Assembly: GCA_963700255.1 (NCBI GenBank)
Contig: CAVOWW010000004.1
Coordinates: 1 to 64,000, forward strand
DNA from: UBA10649 sp963700255
GTDB lineage: Bacteria; Actinomycetota; Actinomycetes; S36-B12
Reading direction: 5' to 3'
DNA: 64,000 nucleotides
Shown: piece after piece, positions 16,511 through 27,974 of the stretch
Layout: every line of letters starts with the position of its first letter
Numbering within the stretch: position 1 is the first letter of the stretch
Program-made: the position numbers and the translations under genes
Notes under the pieces: model-generated
Seen by the model: the letters and a program-made list of their open reading frames with translations, nothing else
What the model was told of the DNA's origin: nothing
The model's database searches: none

Positions 16511-17305
16511 ATGCGTCGCATGTCGCCGGGCTGGGTCACCGATCTCGCCATCCTGGAACTCACCGGCTCCAGCATCGACGATCACGGGGATCACCTCGTC
16601 GTGCGCTCGCCGGGCAACCCCGACTACCACTGGGGCAACTGCCTGCTCGTGATCGATCCGAACGCCGTCGACGAGGCGGAGCGCTGGAACGACACCTTCC
16701 GCCTCGCCTTCCCCACCGCCCGATGGGTGGCGATCGGACTGCCCTGCCTGCCCCATGACGCTGACGCCTGGACCTCGCTGTCCATCGACCTCGAGCAGAA
16801 CGACGTCCTCACCACGTCGACGATGCCGCGGCCATCCACGCTGCCTGCCGGCTACTCAGTCCGGCAGCTCCACGGTGACGACTGGGAGTTGGCAATCGCA
16901 CGCGACCTCGCCGAGAACGCGCGCACTGGTGAGTACGAGGCCCGGTCCCATGAGCAGTTCATCCGTGCAGCGATCGACGCACGACGGGACCTGAGCGAGC
17001 GGGGCGCTGCGGCCTGGTTCGGCGCGTTCGCCGGCGAGGAACTGTGCGCCGACCTCGGCATCGTGCGATGCGGGACCGTGGCCAGGTACCAAGCCGTCGG
17101 GACGGAGTCCGCGCACCGTCGGCGCGGTCTGGCCTCACACCTGCTGGGGGTGGCAGCTGCCTGGTCAGTCGAGGCGGGCTGCACGAGCTGGGTGATCGTC
17201 ACCGAGTCCCAGAACGACGCCGGCAGGGTGTACCGGCGGGCGGGATTCACACTGGACGATGCCGTCGTGGCCGCGTACCGCCGGCCACCCTTGGAGGCGA
17301 CGTGA
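16511..17305 (+). CDS. GNAT-family N-acetyltransferase
   Basis: This 264-residue protein carries the acetyl-CoA loop QAVGTESAHRRRGLASHLL, where RRRGLA fits the Q/RxxGxG/A motif, in its C-terminal half. ESQNDAGRVYRRAGFTLD closes the fold. The N-terminal half (SPGNPDYHWGNCLLV) is a second, partial domain typical of actinobacterial GNAT proteins with tandem folds. The substrate is unknown. The stop overlaps the next gene's GTG start (GTGA). Confidence 0.8.
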   Translation: MRRMSPGWVTDLAILELTGSSIDDHGDHLVVRSPGNPDYHWGNCLLVIDPNAVDEAERWNDTFRLAFPTARWVAIGLPCLPHDADAWTSLSIDLEQNDVLTTSTMPRPSTLPAGYSVRQLHGDDWELAIARDLAENARTGEYEARSHEQFIRAAIDARRDLSERGAAAWFGAFAGEELCADLGIVRCGTVARYQAVGTESAHRRRGLASHLLGVAAAWSVEAGCTSWVIVTESQNDAGRVYRRAGFTLDDAVVAAYRRPPLEAT

Positions 17306-17996
17306 CCACCGCCCGCCTCACCGGCGGGGAGTCAGCCGGGATCGACGGCTACCCCGGCGGCTGGGTGTGCGCGACCCTCGCCGGCGACGCCATCACCTGG
17401 GCGACCGCCGAGGTGGACGGGATCGACGCCCTGCTCCGGCCGGGCACCATCACCGGTGTCGACATGCCGATCGGCCTGAGCGACGACGGGCTCCGAGAGT
17501 GCGACTCCCTTGCACGGCGCGAATTGCCCGGGGCCGCGTCACGCGTCTTCACGACGCCACCGCGAGCCCGTCCTGATGCTGGGCCTCGGGGCCCGCAACG
17601 AGGAGGTCCAGGACCTGAGTCGGCGCCTGACCGGCCAGCGGCGTCAGCCGGCAGGCCCTCGGCCTCGCCACCCGCATCCTCGCGCTCGATGCCGCCCTGG
17701 TCGCGGATCCGACCCGCACCGTGATCGAGGTGCATCCCGAGCTCTCGTTCGCCGCCCTGGCCGGCCGGGTGCTGGACCGCAAGAAGTCCGCCGCGGGCGT
17801 CGGCCAGCGGGTGGCCGCGCTGCTGACGTGGCGCCCCGACATCGCTTCCGTGCTGGCGGCAGCCCCGTCGCGACGTGCCCGATCGACGACGCGCTCGACG
17901 CCCTGGCCGCCCTCTGGTCAGCCGTGCGGTGGCGTGACGGGCTCGGCCCGAACGCTCCCCGCTGACGCCTCCGGAGCGCCGTTCATCGTCGTGTAG
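17302..17996 (+). pseudogene. DUF429 family protein, multiply frameshifted
   Basis: The start (GGAGG then GTG) and N-terminus ESAGIDGYPGGWVCATL belong to the DUF429 family, predicted RNase H-like nucleases, with VDMPIGLSDDG as a conserved segment. The frame then breaks near 17566, 17641, 17873 and 17940. Joining frames restores TTPPREPVLMLGLGARNEEV, RQALGLATRILALDAALV, IEVHPELSFAALAG, PIDDALDALAALWSAVRWRDG and a plausible end ADASGAPFIVV. Every segment keeps good codon bias and family fit, so sequence errors seem likelier than true decay. As read, no functional product is made. Confidence 0.7.
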
Positions 17997-18348
17997 CGCG
18001 CAGGCCGGGGTGGCGCCGGGCAGTCGATGCCGGTTGGCCGCCACGACGACATAGCCCCGCTCGACGACGGGGCCAGCCACGGCAGGGCGAGCACGCGGCC
18101 GGCCGTCCGCCACGGCTCACGGCACCGCAGGAGGGCGCGGGCGACAGCGGCTCCACCGGATGCCACGCCGTCCCGTCCACGAACTGGACCGCGGTGGAGC
18201 ACTGCGCCTCGGTCAGCCCCAGGGCCATCAGGTCAGCCTGCTGCCACGGCACCACCTCGAGCGCCCCGGCTGCCCATAGCTCGATCCGTGCCGCACTCCA
18301 GGTGCAGAAGCCGCAGTCGCCGTCGAAGACGAGGACCTCCCGACTCAT
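17979..18348 (-). pseudogene. DCC family (DUF393) thiol-disulfide protein, frameshifted
   Basis: The start MSREVLVFDGDCGFCTWSA contains the family signature DGDCGFC, whose two cysteines define the DCC thioredoxin-like group. The frame breaks near 18148 and 18074. Joined frames give ARALLRCREPWRTAGRVLA, VVERGYVVVAANRHRLPG and ATPACAL, the expected C-terminus. The exact stop is uncertain and may overlap the DUF429 gene. The start codon overlaps the stop of the preceding nitroreductase (ATGA), so the two are co-transcribed. Confidence 0.65.
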
Positions 18349-18962
18349 GCGAACTGCGGATCCTCGTCGCGCGTGCGCTTGAACTCGAAGAAGCCGGGAG
18401 TCGTCGCCATCGTCAGGTAGGCGTCCCACAGGCGCAGCGGTCAGGTCCCTCCAGCGGGCGGGACACGATGGGCCCGTAGAAGCCGACGAGATCCCCTCCG
18501 CGCCCGGCACGGCGAGGATCGGCGAGCCGACGTCGGCCCCGCCGAGGGCCATCGCCCTCTTGTGGCTCAGGCGCACGACCTCGTCCATGTCGGTGACCCA
18601 CGCCAGCTCGGCGAGCTCGGCCGGGAGTCCTGCCTCGTCGACCGACTCGCGGATGACGGCGTCGACGTCGCGTCGCCCTCGGCATGCAGACGTCGACCGA
18701 GCGCCAGGACGAGAGCCCGAACCCGGTCCGGCTCGAATCGCTCGTCCGCGGCGGCGAGGACCCGCACCGGTCCCCACGAGTCGGCGGTGAACTGCGCCCA
18801 CTCCTCCGGGATCTCGTTTCCCTCGTTGAGGACGGCCAGGGACATCGCATGCCAGCGCACGTCCATCCCGCGCTCCCGCTGCACCTCGGCCAGCCACGAG
18901 GCCGTCATGACGGACCACGGGCACGAGGGGTCGATCCAGAAGTCAGCCGATGTCGTTTCCAT
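18345..18962 (-). pseudogene. Mycothiol-dependent nitroreductase (Rv2466c-like, DsbA fold), frameshifted
   Basis: The N-terminus SADFWIDPSCPWSVMTASW carries the family CPWS active site, and MSLAVLNEGNEIPEEW follows. Rv2466c uses mycothiol to reduce nitro-compounds and acts in oxidative stress. The frame breaks near 18675, 18505 and 18435. Joined frames restore DVDAVIRESVDEAGLPAELA, GGADVGSPILAVPGAEGI, GFYGPIVSRPLEG and the ending FFEFKRTRDEDPQFA. All parts are present, so the lesions are probably sequence errors. It is divergent from pepN, as Rv2466c and Rv2467 are in M. tuberculosis (from memory). A second ATG three codons upstream is possible. Confidence 0.75.
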
Positions 18963-18988
18963 GATCTCCATGATGGTTGGATTCCGAC

Positions 18989-21548
<2,560 letters not shown>

Positions 21549-21561
21549 CCCCTGGACGTCA

Positions 21562-21622
21562 GCCGACCTTGAGGTTCCGCGCGGTTCAGCTGCCCTGGAG
21601 CGGCGCCAACCTCAAGGTCGGC
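21562..21622. terminator. Inverted repeat between convergent pepN and DUF5130 genes
   Basis: GCCGACCTTGAGGTT (21562-21576) pairs exactly with AACCTCAAGGTCGGC (21608-21622), a 15-bp stem with a 31-nt loop that contains further short pairing. It lies 14 nt after the pepN stop and 26 nt beyond the end of the opposing gene, so it can serve both as a terminator. Confidence 0.75.
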
Positions 21623-21648
21623 GGGGGCGGGGACAGGGCGAGGAGGGG

Positions 21649-22068
21649 TCAGGCGGGGTCGTCGAGGTGCAGGACCTGCGGATGACGGGCGTGCGCGGCC
21701 AGCAGGGTCACGCCCTCTCGGACGCCGCCGACGAGGTCGTCAGCCACGAAGCAGGACTTCATCGCCAGCACCGCGAACTCGCAGGCCCGGTTGTCCAGGG
21801 ACGACAGCGTGTTGACACCCGTCACGATCTCGATGACACGCGCCGAGGGGTCGACGGCGACCAGCACGGCCGAGGAGGCGTCAGGGAGCGACGCATGGTG
21901 GCGGATCGCGGAGTCCCGTCCCTCGGGGAGCGGGCCGACGAAGACCCCGAAGCAGAACCCGCACACCGACCGGGCTGCCTCGACGAGGCGGCCGAGCTCG
22001 GACCGCTGCGACTCGGACAGCGGGCTCACGGCACCGGAGTCGAGGGCGTACGCATCACCAGCGGGCAC
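21649..22068 (-). CDS. DUF5130 family protein (TPM-domain-like)
   Basis: This 139-residue soluble protein has the family pattern SESQRSELGRLVEAARSVCG, FCFGVFVGPLPEGRDSA, VLVAVDPSARVIEIVTG and CEFAVLAMKSCFVADDLVGG. It resembles TPM/YgcG-type domains that sit at membranes; the function is unknown. The second GTG is chosen as start because GGAGG lies 8 nt before it, while the first GTG is too close. It overlaps the CtaJ gene upstream by 14 nt. The same neighbour pair occurs in mycobacteria (Rv2468c, from memory). Confidence 0.8.
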   Translation of the reverse strand: MPAGDAYALDSGAVSPLSESQRSELGRLVEAARSVCGFCFGVFVGPLPEGRDSAIRHHASLPDASSAVLVAVDPSARVIEIVTGVNTLSSLDNRACEFAVLAMKSCFVADDLVGGVREGVTLLAAHARHPQVLHLDDPA

Positions 22069-22294
22069 TGACGCCACCTCCAGCCACCCTTCCGGACGCC
22101 TCGGCCAGCTCGCTCGGGAGCCGCGAGGGGTCCGGGACCGCCGGATCGCTGACGACGAGGAACGGGCCGGCGTCGTAGTCGGCGCTCACCCGCCCCGACT
22201 GCGTCCACGACGAGGCGTACACGAGCAGCGCCACGACGACCGCGAAGGCCACCGGGATGCCACCGAAGACGAGGAGGGACTGCACGGCGCTCAC
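22055..22294 (-). CDS. ctaJ: CtaJ-like small subunit of the aa3-type cytochrome c oxidase
   Basis: This 79-residue protein has one transmembrane helix at the N-terminus (SLLVFGGIPVAFAVVVALLVYA) and a short extramembrane tail ending AGGGVSARW. Size, topology and position next to DUF5130 and pepN match the actinobacterial accessory subunit CtaJ of the cytochrome bcc-aa3 supercomplex. TAGGGT ends 6 nt before the GTG, giving a leaderless message that starts inside the end of malQ. Identity rests on synteny and topology more than on motifs. Confidence 0.6.
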   Translation of the reverse strand: MSAVQSLLVFGGIPVAFAVVVALLVYASSWTQSGRVSADYDAGPFLVVSDPAVPDPSRLPSELAEASGRVAGGGVSARW

Positions 22295-22300
22295 GCCTCG

Positions 22301-22306
22301 ACCCTA
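22301..22306 (-). promoter_or_regulatory. Leaderless -10 box of ctaJ, overlapping the malQ stop codon
   Basis: On the minus strand TAGGGT is followed by 6 nt and then the GTG of the CtaJ-like gene. Its first three bases are the stop codon TAG of malQ, so termination of one gene and initiation of the next share the same bases. Confidence 0.5.
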
Positions 22307-24454
22307 GCGGACGGTTCCGATGAGCCGATCGAGCAGTTCGGAGCCCTGCATGACCTGCTCGAGCGTGACCGGCTGCCCGGCGCCGTCCGTGACCGGCACG
22401 CGCCAGTTGGGGTACTCCTGGTCCGTGCCGGGCTGGTTCTGCGCGCGACGGTCCCCGGCGATGTCCGGGAGCGAGATGCCGACGAGGCGTGCCGGCGAGC
22501 TGGCGACGGCCCGATGGAGGCCGACGACGAGCTCCTCGAGCCCGGCATCGGTGCCGAGGTCGACGTCCCAGCCCAGCCAGCCGTGGCGGCGCAGCACGTC
22601 CGCCCATGCCTGCCGCTCCCGGTCGGCGTGGGCGCGCTCGGTCTCCTCCGGCGTCGTCAGCAGGCCGAGCTCGGCGCGAATGCGCACGTGCTCGTCCCGG
22701 AGGTAGCCAGCGGTCGGCGGGAGGTCATGAACGGTGACGCTGGCCAGGACGTCTCGGCGCCAGTCGAAGGGATCCCTGATGACGCCGCCGTCGACGGTCT
22801 CGAACCACAGGATGCTGGTGCCCAGGATGCCGCGGTCCGCGAGCACCTCCTGGACCCACGGCTCGACGGTCCCGAGGTCCTCGCCGACGACCAGCGCGCC
22901 CGCGCGGTGGGCCTCGAGCATGAGGATGCTGAGCATCGCGTCGTAGTCGAAGCGGACGAACGTCCCCGCGTACGCCGGGAAGTCCTGCGGCACCCACCAC
23001 AGGCGGAACAGGCCCAGCACGTGGTCGATGCGCAGGCCGCCGGCGTGGGCGAGCACGGTGCGCAGCATGTCGCGGTACGGCACGAACGCCGCCTCCGCGA
23101 GTGCGTCCGGGCGCCACGGCGGCTGGCTCCAGTTCTGGCCCATCTGGTTGTACATGTCCGGCGGGGCACCGACGCCCACGCCGGGGGCGAGCACGTCCTG
23201 CAGCGCCCAGGCGTCCGAGCCCTCCGGGTGGACCCCGACGGCGAGGTCGTGCATCACGCCGATCGCCATGCCGGCATCCCGGGCAGCACCCTGGGTGACG
23301 GCCATCTGCTCGTCCACGAGCCACTGCATCCACATGTGGAAGTCGACGACGGCGCCGTGCTCCTCGCGGAAGGCCGAGACGGCCGGGTTGCCGGGGTGCC
23401 CGAGATCGGCCGGCCACTCGTCCATCGCCCCGTGGACGTCGCTGATCGCGCACCACGTGGCGAAGTCGACCAGGCCTGCTCCCTCCGCGTCGCGGAAGGC
23501 TGCGTACGCCGCCTCGCGCTCGGCATCCCTGCCCGCCCGGTGGATGGCCTCCAGGGCCGTGCGCTTGGCACCCCACACCGCATCGCGGTCGAGCAGGTCG
23601 GCCGTCATGTCGAGCCGCCGCAGCTGCGTCGCGAGCTCCTCGATGCGCCCGGCGACGGCTGGCGCGAGCCGGGCGTACTCCGGGACGTCCTCGATGCGGA
23701 GGTACATGGGGTTCGCGAAGCGGCGGGTGACCGGCAGGTAGGGCGACGGAGCCATCGGCGGCACGGGCGACGCCGCGTGCAGCGGGTTGATGAGGACGAA
23801 GCCCGCGCCGAGCTCGCGGCCGCTCCACGCGGCGAGGTCGGCGAGGTCGTGCAGGTCGCCGATGCCCCAGGACATGGTCGAGCGCATGGCATAGACCTGC
23901 GTCATGAGGCCCCATTGGCGATCGCCTGCCAGCGCGTCGGGGTCCAGGCGCCGCGGCGCGACCACGACGGGGGCGGTCGCCGACGTGCCATCGGACTCGG
24001 CGGACGCCGTGTGCCACCCCAGGGGCAGGTCGCCGGGTACGCGGAAGCTGGCCTCGCCGGTGAGGACGCCGTCCACGTCGATCGACTCGACCCAGTAGTC
24101 CATCTGGTCGAGGTCATGCCGCTGGCCGTCCTCGGTGTCGATCCAGACGCGGACGGAGCGGCCGTCCGGCACGTGCACCCACAGCCTCAGGTCCTCGCCC
24201 TGGCGCATGACGAACACCGGCGGCAGCATCCGGCGCCAGTCCCGCAGCCGCTTCTCCTCGATGGCCGCCGCGATCGCCTCGGGAGTCGAGACATCGAGGC
24301 CGAGGGCCTTGAGCACGGCGACGACGGTGGCCTCGCCCACCTGCACCAGGGCACCCCCCTGGTCCCAGTACTCGGTGGCCACTCCGTAGGCGCCCGCCAG
24401 TCGGGCCAGCTCATCGGGCACGGGAGCCCACGTCGGGGCTTCGGGGACGCTCAC
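22304..24454 (-). CDS. malQ: 4-alpha-glucanotransferase (amylomaltase, GH77)
   Basis: This 716-residue enzyme transfers glucan segments between maltodextrins and releases glucose. Visible GH77 features are the N-terminal extension of actinobacterial MalQ (beta-domain LRLWVHVPDGRSVRVWIDT), FVLINPLHAASPVPPMAPSPY and YLPVTRRFANPMYLRIED. The catalytic region is GGLRIDHVLGLFRLWWVP (Asp nucleophile), VVGEDLGTVEPWV (acid/base Glu) and SVTVHDLPPTAGY (third Asp). The GTG start is favoured by GGAGG 5 nt upstream. It overlaps the amidase stop by 4 nt. In mycobacteria malQ (Rv1781c) sits elsewhere, so its presence here is a local difference. Confidence 0.93.
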   Translation of the reverse strand: MSVPEAPTWAPVPDELARLAGAYGVATEYWDQGGALVQVGEATVVAVLKALGLDVSTPEAIAAAIEEKRLRDWRRMLPPVFVMRQGEDLRLWVHVPDGRSVRVWIDTEDGQRHDLDQMDYWVESIDVDGVLTGEASFRVPGDLPLGWHTASAESDGTSATAPVVVAPRRLDPDALAGDRQWGLMTQVYAMRSTMSWGIGDLHDLADLAAWSGRELGAGFVLINPLHAASPVPPMAPSPYLPVTRRFANPMYLRIEDVPEYARLAPAVAGRIEELATQLRRLDMTADLLDRDAVWGAKRTALEAIHRAGRDAEREAAYAAFRDAEGAGLVDFATWCAISDVHGAMDEWPADLGHPGNPAVSAFREEHGAVVDFHMWMQWLVDEQMAVTQGAARDAGMAIGVMHDLAVGVHPEGSDAWALQDVLAPGVGVGAPPDMYNQMGQNWSQPPWRPDALAEAAFVPYRDMLRTVLAHAGGLRIDHVLGLFRLWWVPQDFPAYAGTFVRFDYDAMLSILMLEAHRAGALVVGEDLGTVEPWVQEVLADRGILGTSILWFETVDGGVIRDPFDWRRDVLASVTVHDLPPTAGYLRDEHVRIRAELGLLTTPEETERAHADRERQAWADVLRRHGWLGWDVDLGTDAGLEELVVGLHRAVASSPARLVGISLPDIAGDRRAQNQPGTDQEYPNWRVPVTDGAGQPVTLEQVMQGSELLDRLIGTVR

Positions 24455-25860
24455 CAGACCTCCGGATGTCGATGGGCCCACGGACGGGCAGCTTCGAGCT
24501 GCGCGGCCAGACCCAGCAGGACGGACTCTTGCATCGGACGGGCGACGAGCTGGATCCCCACGGGCAGGCCCCCTCCGGGGCCCGCTCCTGACGTCGCGTC
24601 CTCCCCCGTCCAGTGCACAGGCAGACTAACGGCCGGCTGGCCGGTCATGTTGTACGGAGACGTGTACGGCGTGAAGCGCTTCTGCGCCTCGAAGTCCGCC
24701 GCCGGGTCCTCGTCGTCGCGGATGGCCCCCAGCACGGCCGGCACGTCGGCGAGGGTCGGGGTCAGGATGACGTCGAGATGGGCCGTCTCGGCCAGGGCGC
24801 GGTCGGCATGGGCCGCCATGAGGCCCAGGGCCTCCTCCAGCTCGCCCGGCAGCAGGGCGCGGCCACGTTCCCGCAGCCATCGGGTCAGGGGCCGCAGGTC
24901 GCCCTCGAGACCGGCCGGCACGGGGATGCCGGCCGCACCGGCCGCCCAGACGAGCTCGAAGTGGGGCACGGCGTGGAGTGGCAGCGGCACCTCGATGTCG
25001 ACCAGCCGGTGGCCGAGCGACTCCAGGAGGGCGGACGCGTCCTCGAAGGCGGTGATGGCCTCGGGGTGGACGTCGGTGTCGGCGATGACCGGCTGGTGGT
25101 AGCGCCCGATCAGCAGGGGTCCGGGATCGCGCAGCGCCGCGACGTACGCGTCGTCCCGGCCGGCCATCACGCCGAGCAGCGCGGCCGCGTCCGCGACCGT
25201 CCGCGCGAGGGCGCCCTGGACCCCGAGTCGTCCGAGGCCGTCGGGCATCGGCCCGTTGGAGATGAGCCCCCTCGAGGGCTTGACGCCGACGAGCCCGCAG
25301 ATGCTGGCGGGTATGCGGATGGACCCGCCACCGTCGGAGCCGTGGGCCACGGGCGCGAGCCCGGCCGCGACGGCGGCTGCCGCCCCGCCACTCGACCCGC
25401 CGGCACCCCGGGTGAGGTCCCACGGAGTCCGCGCGTAAGGGCCGATGTCGCTCTCCGTGTACGCCGGGAAGCCGAACTCCGGGGTCGTGGTCTTGCCGGT
25501 CATGACCGTGTTCCCGCGGCGGAGCTCGACGACCACGTCGTCGTCGACGGACGACACGACGTCGACCGTCAGCGAGCCGAAGCGCGTCCGCACGCCCCTC
25601 ACCTGGTTGAGGTCCTTCACCGGGACCACCACGCCATGCAGGACGGGCAGCCGCTCCGCGTCGGCCGATTCGCGCACCAGCCGGTCCGCCTCTGCCGCCT
25701 GCGAGAGCGCCAGGTCGTCGGTGAGGGTGACGAAGGCCCCGACGGACTCGTTGAGCGCGTGCGAGCGCGCGAGGTAGTGGCGGGCCAGCTCGACGGAGGA
25801 GACCTCCTGCCGACGGATCGCCCGGGCCTGCTCGAGCGCCGTCAGGTCATGCAGCTCCAC
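24451..25860 (-). CDS. Amidase signature family enzyme
   Basis: This 469-residue serine hydrolase has a Ser-cisSer-Lys triad. The lysine is in GVVVPVKDLNQVRG, the cis-serine in GAGGSSGGAAAAVAAGLAPV, and the nucleophilic serine in DGGGSIRIPASICGLVGVKP. The C-terminal GQPAVSLPVHWT fits bacterial amidases that hydrolyse carboxamides. The substrate is not evident. It starts at a GTG whose leaderless -10 box overlaps that of the divergent prolyl oligopeptidase gene, and it is translationally coupled to malQ. Confidence 0.9.
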   Translation of the reverse strand: MELHDLTALEQARAIRRQEVSSVELARHYLARSHALNESVGAFVTLTDDLALSQAAEADRLVRESADAERLPVLHGVVVPVKDLNQVRGVRTRFGSLTVDVVSSVDDDVVVELRRGNTVMTGKTTTPEFGFPAYTESDIGPYARTPWDLTRGAGGSSGGAAAAVAAGLAPVAHGSDGGGSIRIPASICGLVGVKPSRGLISNGPMPDGLGRLGVQGALARTVADAAALLGVMAGRDDAYVAALRDPGPLLIGRYHQPVIADTDVHPEAITAFEDASALLESLGHRLVDIEVPLPLHAVPHFELVWAAGAAGIPVPAGLEGDLRPLTRWLRERGRALLPGELEEALGLMAAHADRALAETAHLDVILTPTLADVPAVLGAIRDDEDPAADFEAQKRFTPYTSPYNMTGQPAVSLPVHWTGEDATSGAGPGGGLPVGIQLVARPMQESVLLGLAAQLEAARPWAHRHPEVW

Positions 25861-25866
25861 GGCCGA

Positions 25867-25876
25867 AGCCTATGGT
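25867..25876. promoter_or_regulatory. Overlapping divergent leaderless promoters
   Basis: On the minus strand TAGGCT (25872 to 25867) ends 6 nt before the amidase GTG. On the plus strand TATGGT (25871-25876) ends 7 nt before the GTG at 25884. The two -10 boxes share the TA at 25871-25872. Open complex formation on one strand must block the other, so the two genes should be expressed alternately. Confidence 0.6.
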
Positions 25877-25883
25877 TGCCGGT

Positions 25884-27974
25884 GTGACCCAGCCCTCCAC
25901 CGCCCCCGCGTACCCGGCCGCCCCTCGGCTCGACCTCGTCGATGACTTCCACGGCACGCCCGTGCCGGACCCGTACCGCTGGCTCGAGTCCGCCGACGAC
26001 CCCCGCACGGCCGAGTGGCTCGCCGCCCAGGCAGCCCTGATGTCCGCTGAGCGGGACGCGTGGACCCGCCGCGACCACTTCGCCGGGCGGGTGGAGGAGC
26101 TGCTCGGATCGGGCACGGTCTCCCCTCCCTACTGGCGAGGCGAGCGCTACTTCCTCACCCGCCGCGAGCCGGGGCAGCAGTTCTCGGTGCTCTACGTCGT
26201 CGATGCCGACGGCACCGAGCGCGTGCTGATCGACCCGATGGCGCTCGACCCGTCCGGGGTCACCACCCTCGACAGCTGGCAGCCCTCCAAGGAGGGCGAC
26301 CGCATCGCGTACCAGCTGTCGGTCGGAGGCAACGAGGAGTCGCTCCTCTACGTGATGGACGTCGACACCGGCGAGACGATCGAGGGACCGATCGACCGCT
26401 GCCGCTACTCCCCCGTGGCGTGGGTCATCGGCGGAGCCTCGTTCTACTACGTGCGGCGGATCGCACCCGAGCTGCTGCCCGACTCCGAGCAGAACTTCCA
26501 CCGTCGCGTGTACCTGCACCGCGTGGGCGCCTCCCCCGACACCGACGAGCTCGTCTTCGGGGCGGGCATGACGATGACCAACTACTACGGCGTGGAGGTC
26601 AGCCGCGACGGCCACTGGCTGCAGGTGTCGGCGAGCGAGGGCACGGAGCCGCGCAACGACCTGTGGGTGGCCGACCTGACGACGAGCCCGCTCGCGTCTC
26701 CCGCGTTCACCCTCGTGCAGGGCGACGTCGATGCGCAGACCGGCCTCACCTTCCTGCGCGACGGCCGGGTGCTCGTCAGCACCGACCGCGACGCGCCACG
26801 AGGCCGCGTCGCGGTGACACGTCCGGGGGCGTGGGACTCCGACACCTGGACCGACCTGATCGCGGAGGATCCCGAGGCGGTGCTCGAGTCGGTGACGGTG
26901 CTCGACGGCACCGAGCTCGACGAGGACCTCCTCGTCGTCGTGCGCACCTCCCATGGGGTCGCTCGGATGTCCCTGAATCGTGCGGCCGACGGCAGCCACG
27001 TGCGCGACATCGAGCTGCCCGGCGCCGGCACGATCGGCGGTCCCGTCGAGCACATCGACGGCGGACCGGTCACGTGGTTCGTCTTCACCGACCACACGAC
27101 GGTTCCGACGATCTACGCGTACGACGCCCGCACCGACGCGGTGACGCTGCATGCCCGTCCGCCGGGCTCGGTCGAGGTGCCGACGGTGCACTCGCAGCAG
27201 GTCACGTACGCCTCGAAGGACGGCACTGAGGTGCGGATGTTCGTGCTGTCACCCACGGCCGAGCCCACCACCCCGCGCCCGACGATCCTGTACGGCTACG
27301 GCGGCTTCGGCGTGCCGCTCACCCCCGGCTACTCCGCCGCCATCCTCGCCTGGGTCGAGGCCGGCGGCGTGTGGGCGGTCGCGAACCTGCGCGGCGGCAG
27401 CGAGGAGGGCGAGGAGTGGCACCGCGACGGAATGCTGGGCAGGAAGCAGAACGTGTTCGACGACTTCCATGCCGCGGCGGAGTGGCTCATCTCGTCGGGC
27501 TGGTCGTCGGCCGGCACCCTCGGCATCTACGGAGGGTCCAACGGCGGGCTGCTCGTCGGCGCCGCCATGACCCAGCGGCCCGACCTCGTCAACGCCGTGG
27601 TGTGCGTCGCGCCCCTGCTCGACATGATCCGCTACACGACGAGCGAGCTCGGCCCGACCTGGACAGTCGAGTACGGCGACCCGGAGGTCGCCGAGCAGTT
27701 CGGGTGGCTGTTCGACTACTCGCCGTACCACCGCGTCGTGGAGGGCACCGACTACCCGGCCACCATGTTCGCCGTGTTCGACAACGACACGCGCACGGAT
27801 CCGATGCACGGGCGGAAGATGTGCGCCGCGATCCAGCACGCCACATCGGGGACCCGACCGGTCCTGCTGCGCACCGAGGGTGACGTCGGCCACGGCGCGC
27901 GGTCGCTGTCGAAGTCGGTCGAGGAGACAGCCGACACGCTCGCCTTCTTCGCGCACTGGACGGGCATGCAGTGA
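25884..27974 (+). CDS. Prolyl oligopeptidase family serine peptidase (S9)
   Basis: This roughly 696-residue cytoplasmic peptidase cleaves after proline in short peptides. A seven-bladed propeller domain starts at DPYRWLESADDPRTAEWL. The C-terminal hydrolase domain has the nucleophile GGSNGG (in GIYGGSNGGLLVGAAM), aspartate in FDNDTRTDPMHGRKM and histidine in GDVGHGARSL. The GTG at 25884 is chosen over the ATG four codons upstream because TATGGT sits at leaderless spacing. The stop overlaps the MscS gene's GTG by 4 nt, beginning a chain of coupled genes running to the alpha-glucosidase. Confidence 0.92.
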   Translation: MTQPSTAPAYPAAPRLDLVDDFHGTPVPDPYRWLESADDPRTAEWLAAQAALMSAERDAWTRRDHFAGRVEELLGSGTVSPPYWRGERYFLTRREPGQQFSVLYVVDADGTERVLIDPMALDPSGVTTLDSWQPSKEGDRIAYQLSVGGNEESLLYVMDVDTGETIEGPIDRCRYSPVAWVIGGASFYYVRRIAPELLPDSEQNFHRRVYLHRVGASPDTDELVFGAGMTMTNYYGVEVSRDGHWLQVSASEGTEPRNDLWVADLTTSPLASPAFTLVQGDVDAQTGLTFLRDGRVLVSTDRDAPRGRVAVTRPGAWDSDTWTDLIAEDPEAVLESVTVLDGTELDEDLLVVVRTSHGVARMSLNRAADGSHVRDIELPGAGTIGGPVEHIDGGPVTWFVFTDHTTVPTIYAYDARTDAVTLHARPPGSVEVPTVHSQQVTYASKDGTEVRMFVLSPTAEPTTPRPTILYGYGGFGVPLTPGYSAAILAWVEAGGVWAVANLRGGSEEGEEWHRDGMLGRKQNVFDDFHAAAEWLISSGWSSAGTLGIYGGSNGGLLVGAAMTQRPDLVNAVVCVAPLLDMIRYTTSELGPTWTVEYGDPEVAEQFGWLFDYSPYHRVVEGTDYPATMFAVFDNDTRTDPMHGRKMCAAIQHATSGTRPVLLRTEGDVGHGARSLSKSVEETADTLAFFAHWTGMQ

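Noticed and set aside
21791..25102. A 1103-codon open frame on the plus strand
   Set aside because: It is antisense to malQ and the amidase, whose catalytic motifs are intact. The translation is Arg/Gly/His-rich with no domains, as expected for a high-GC shadow frame.
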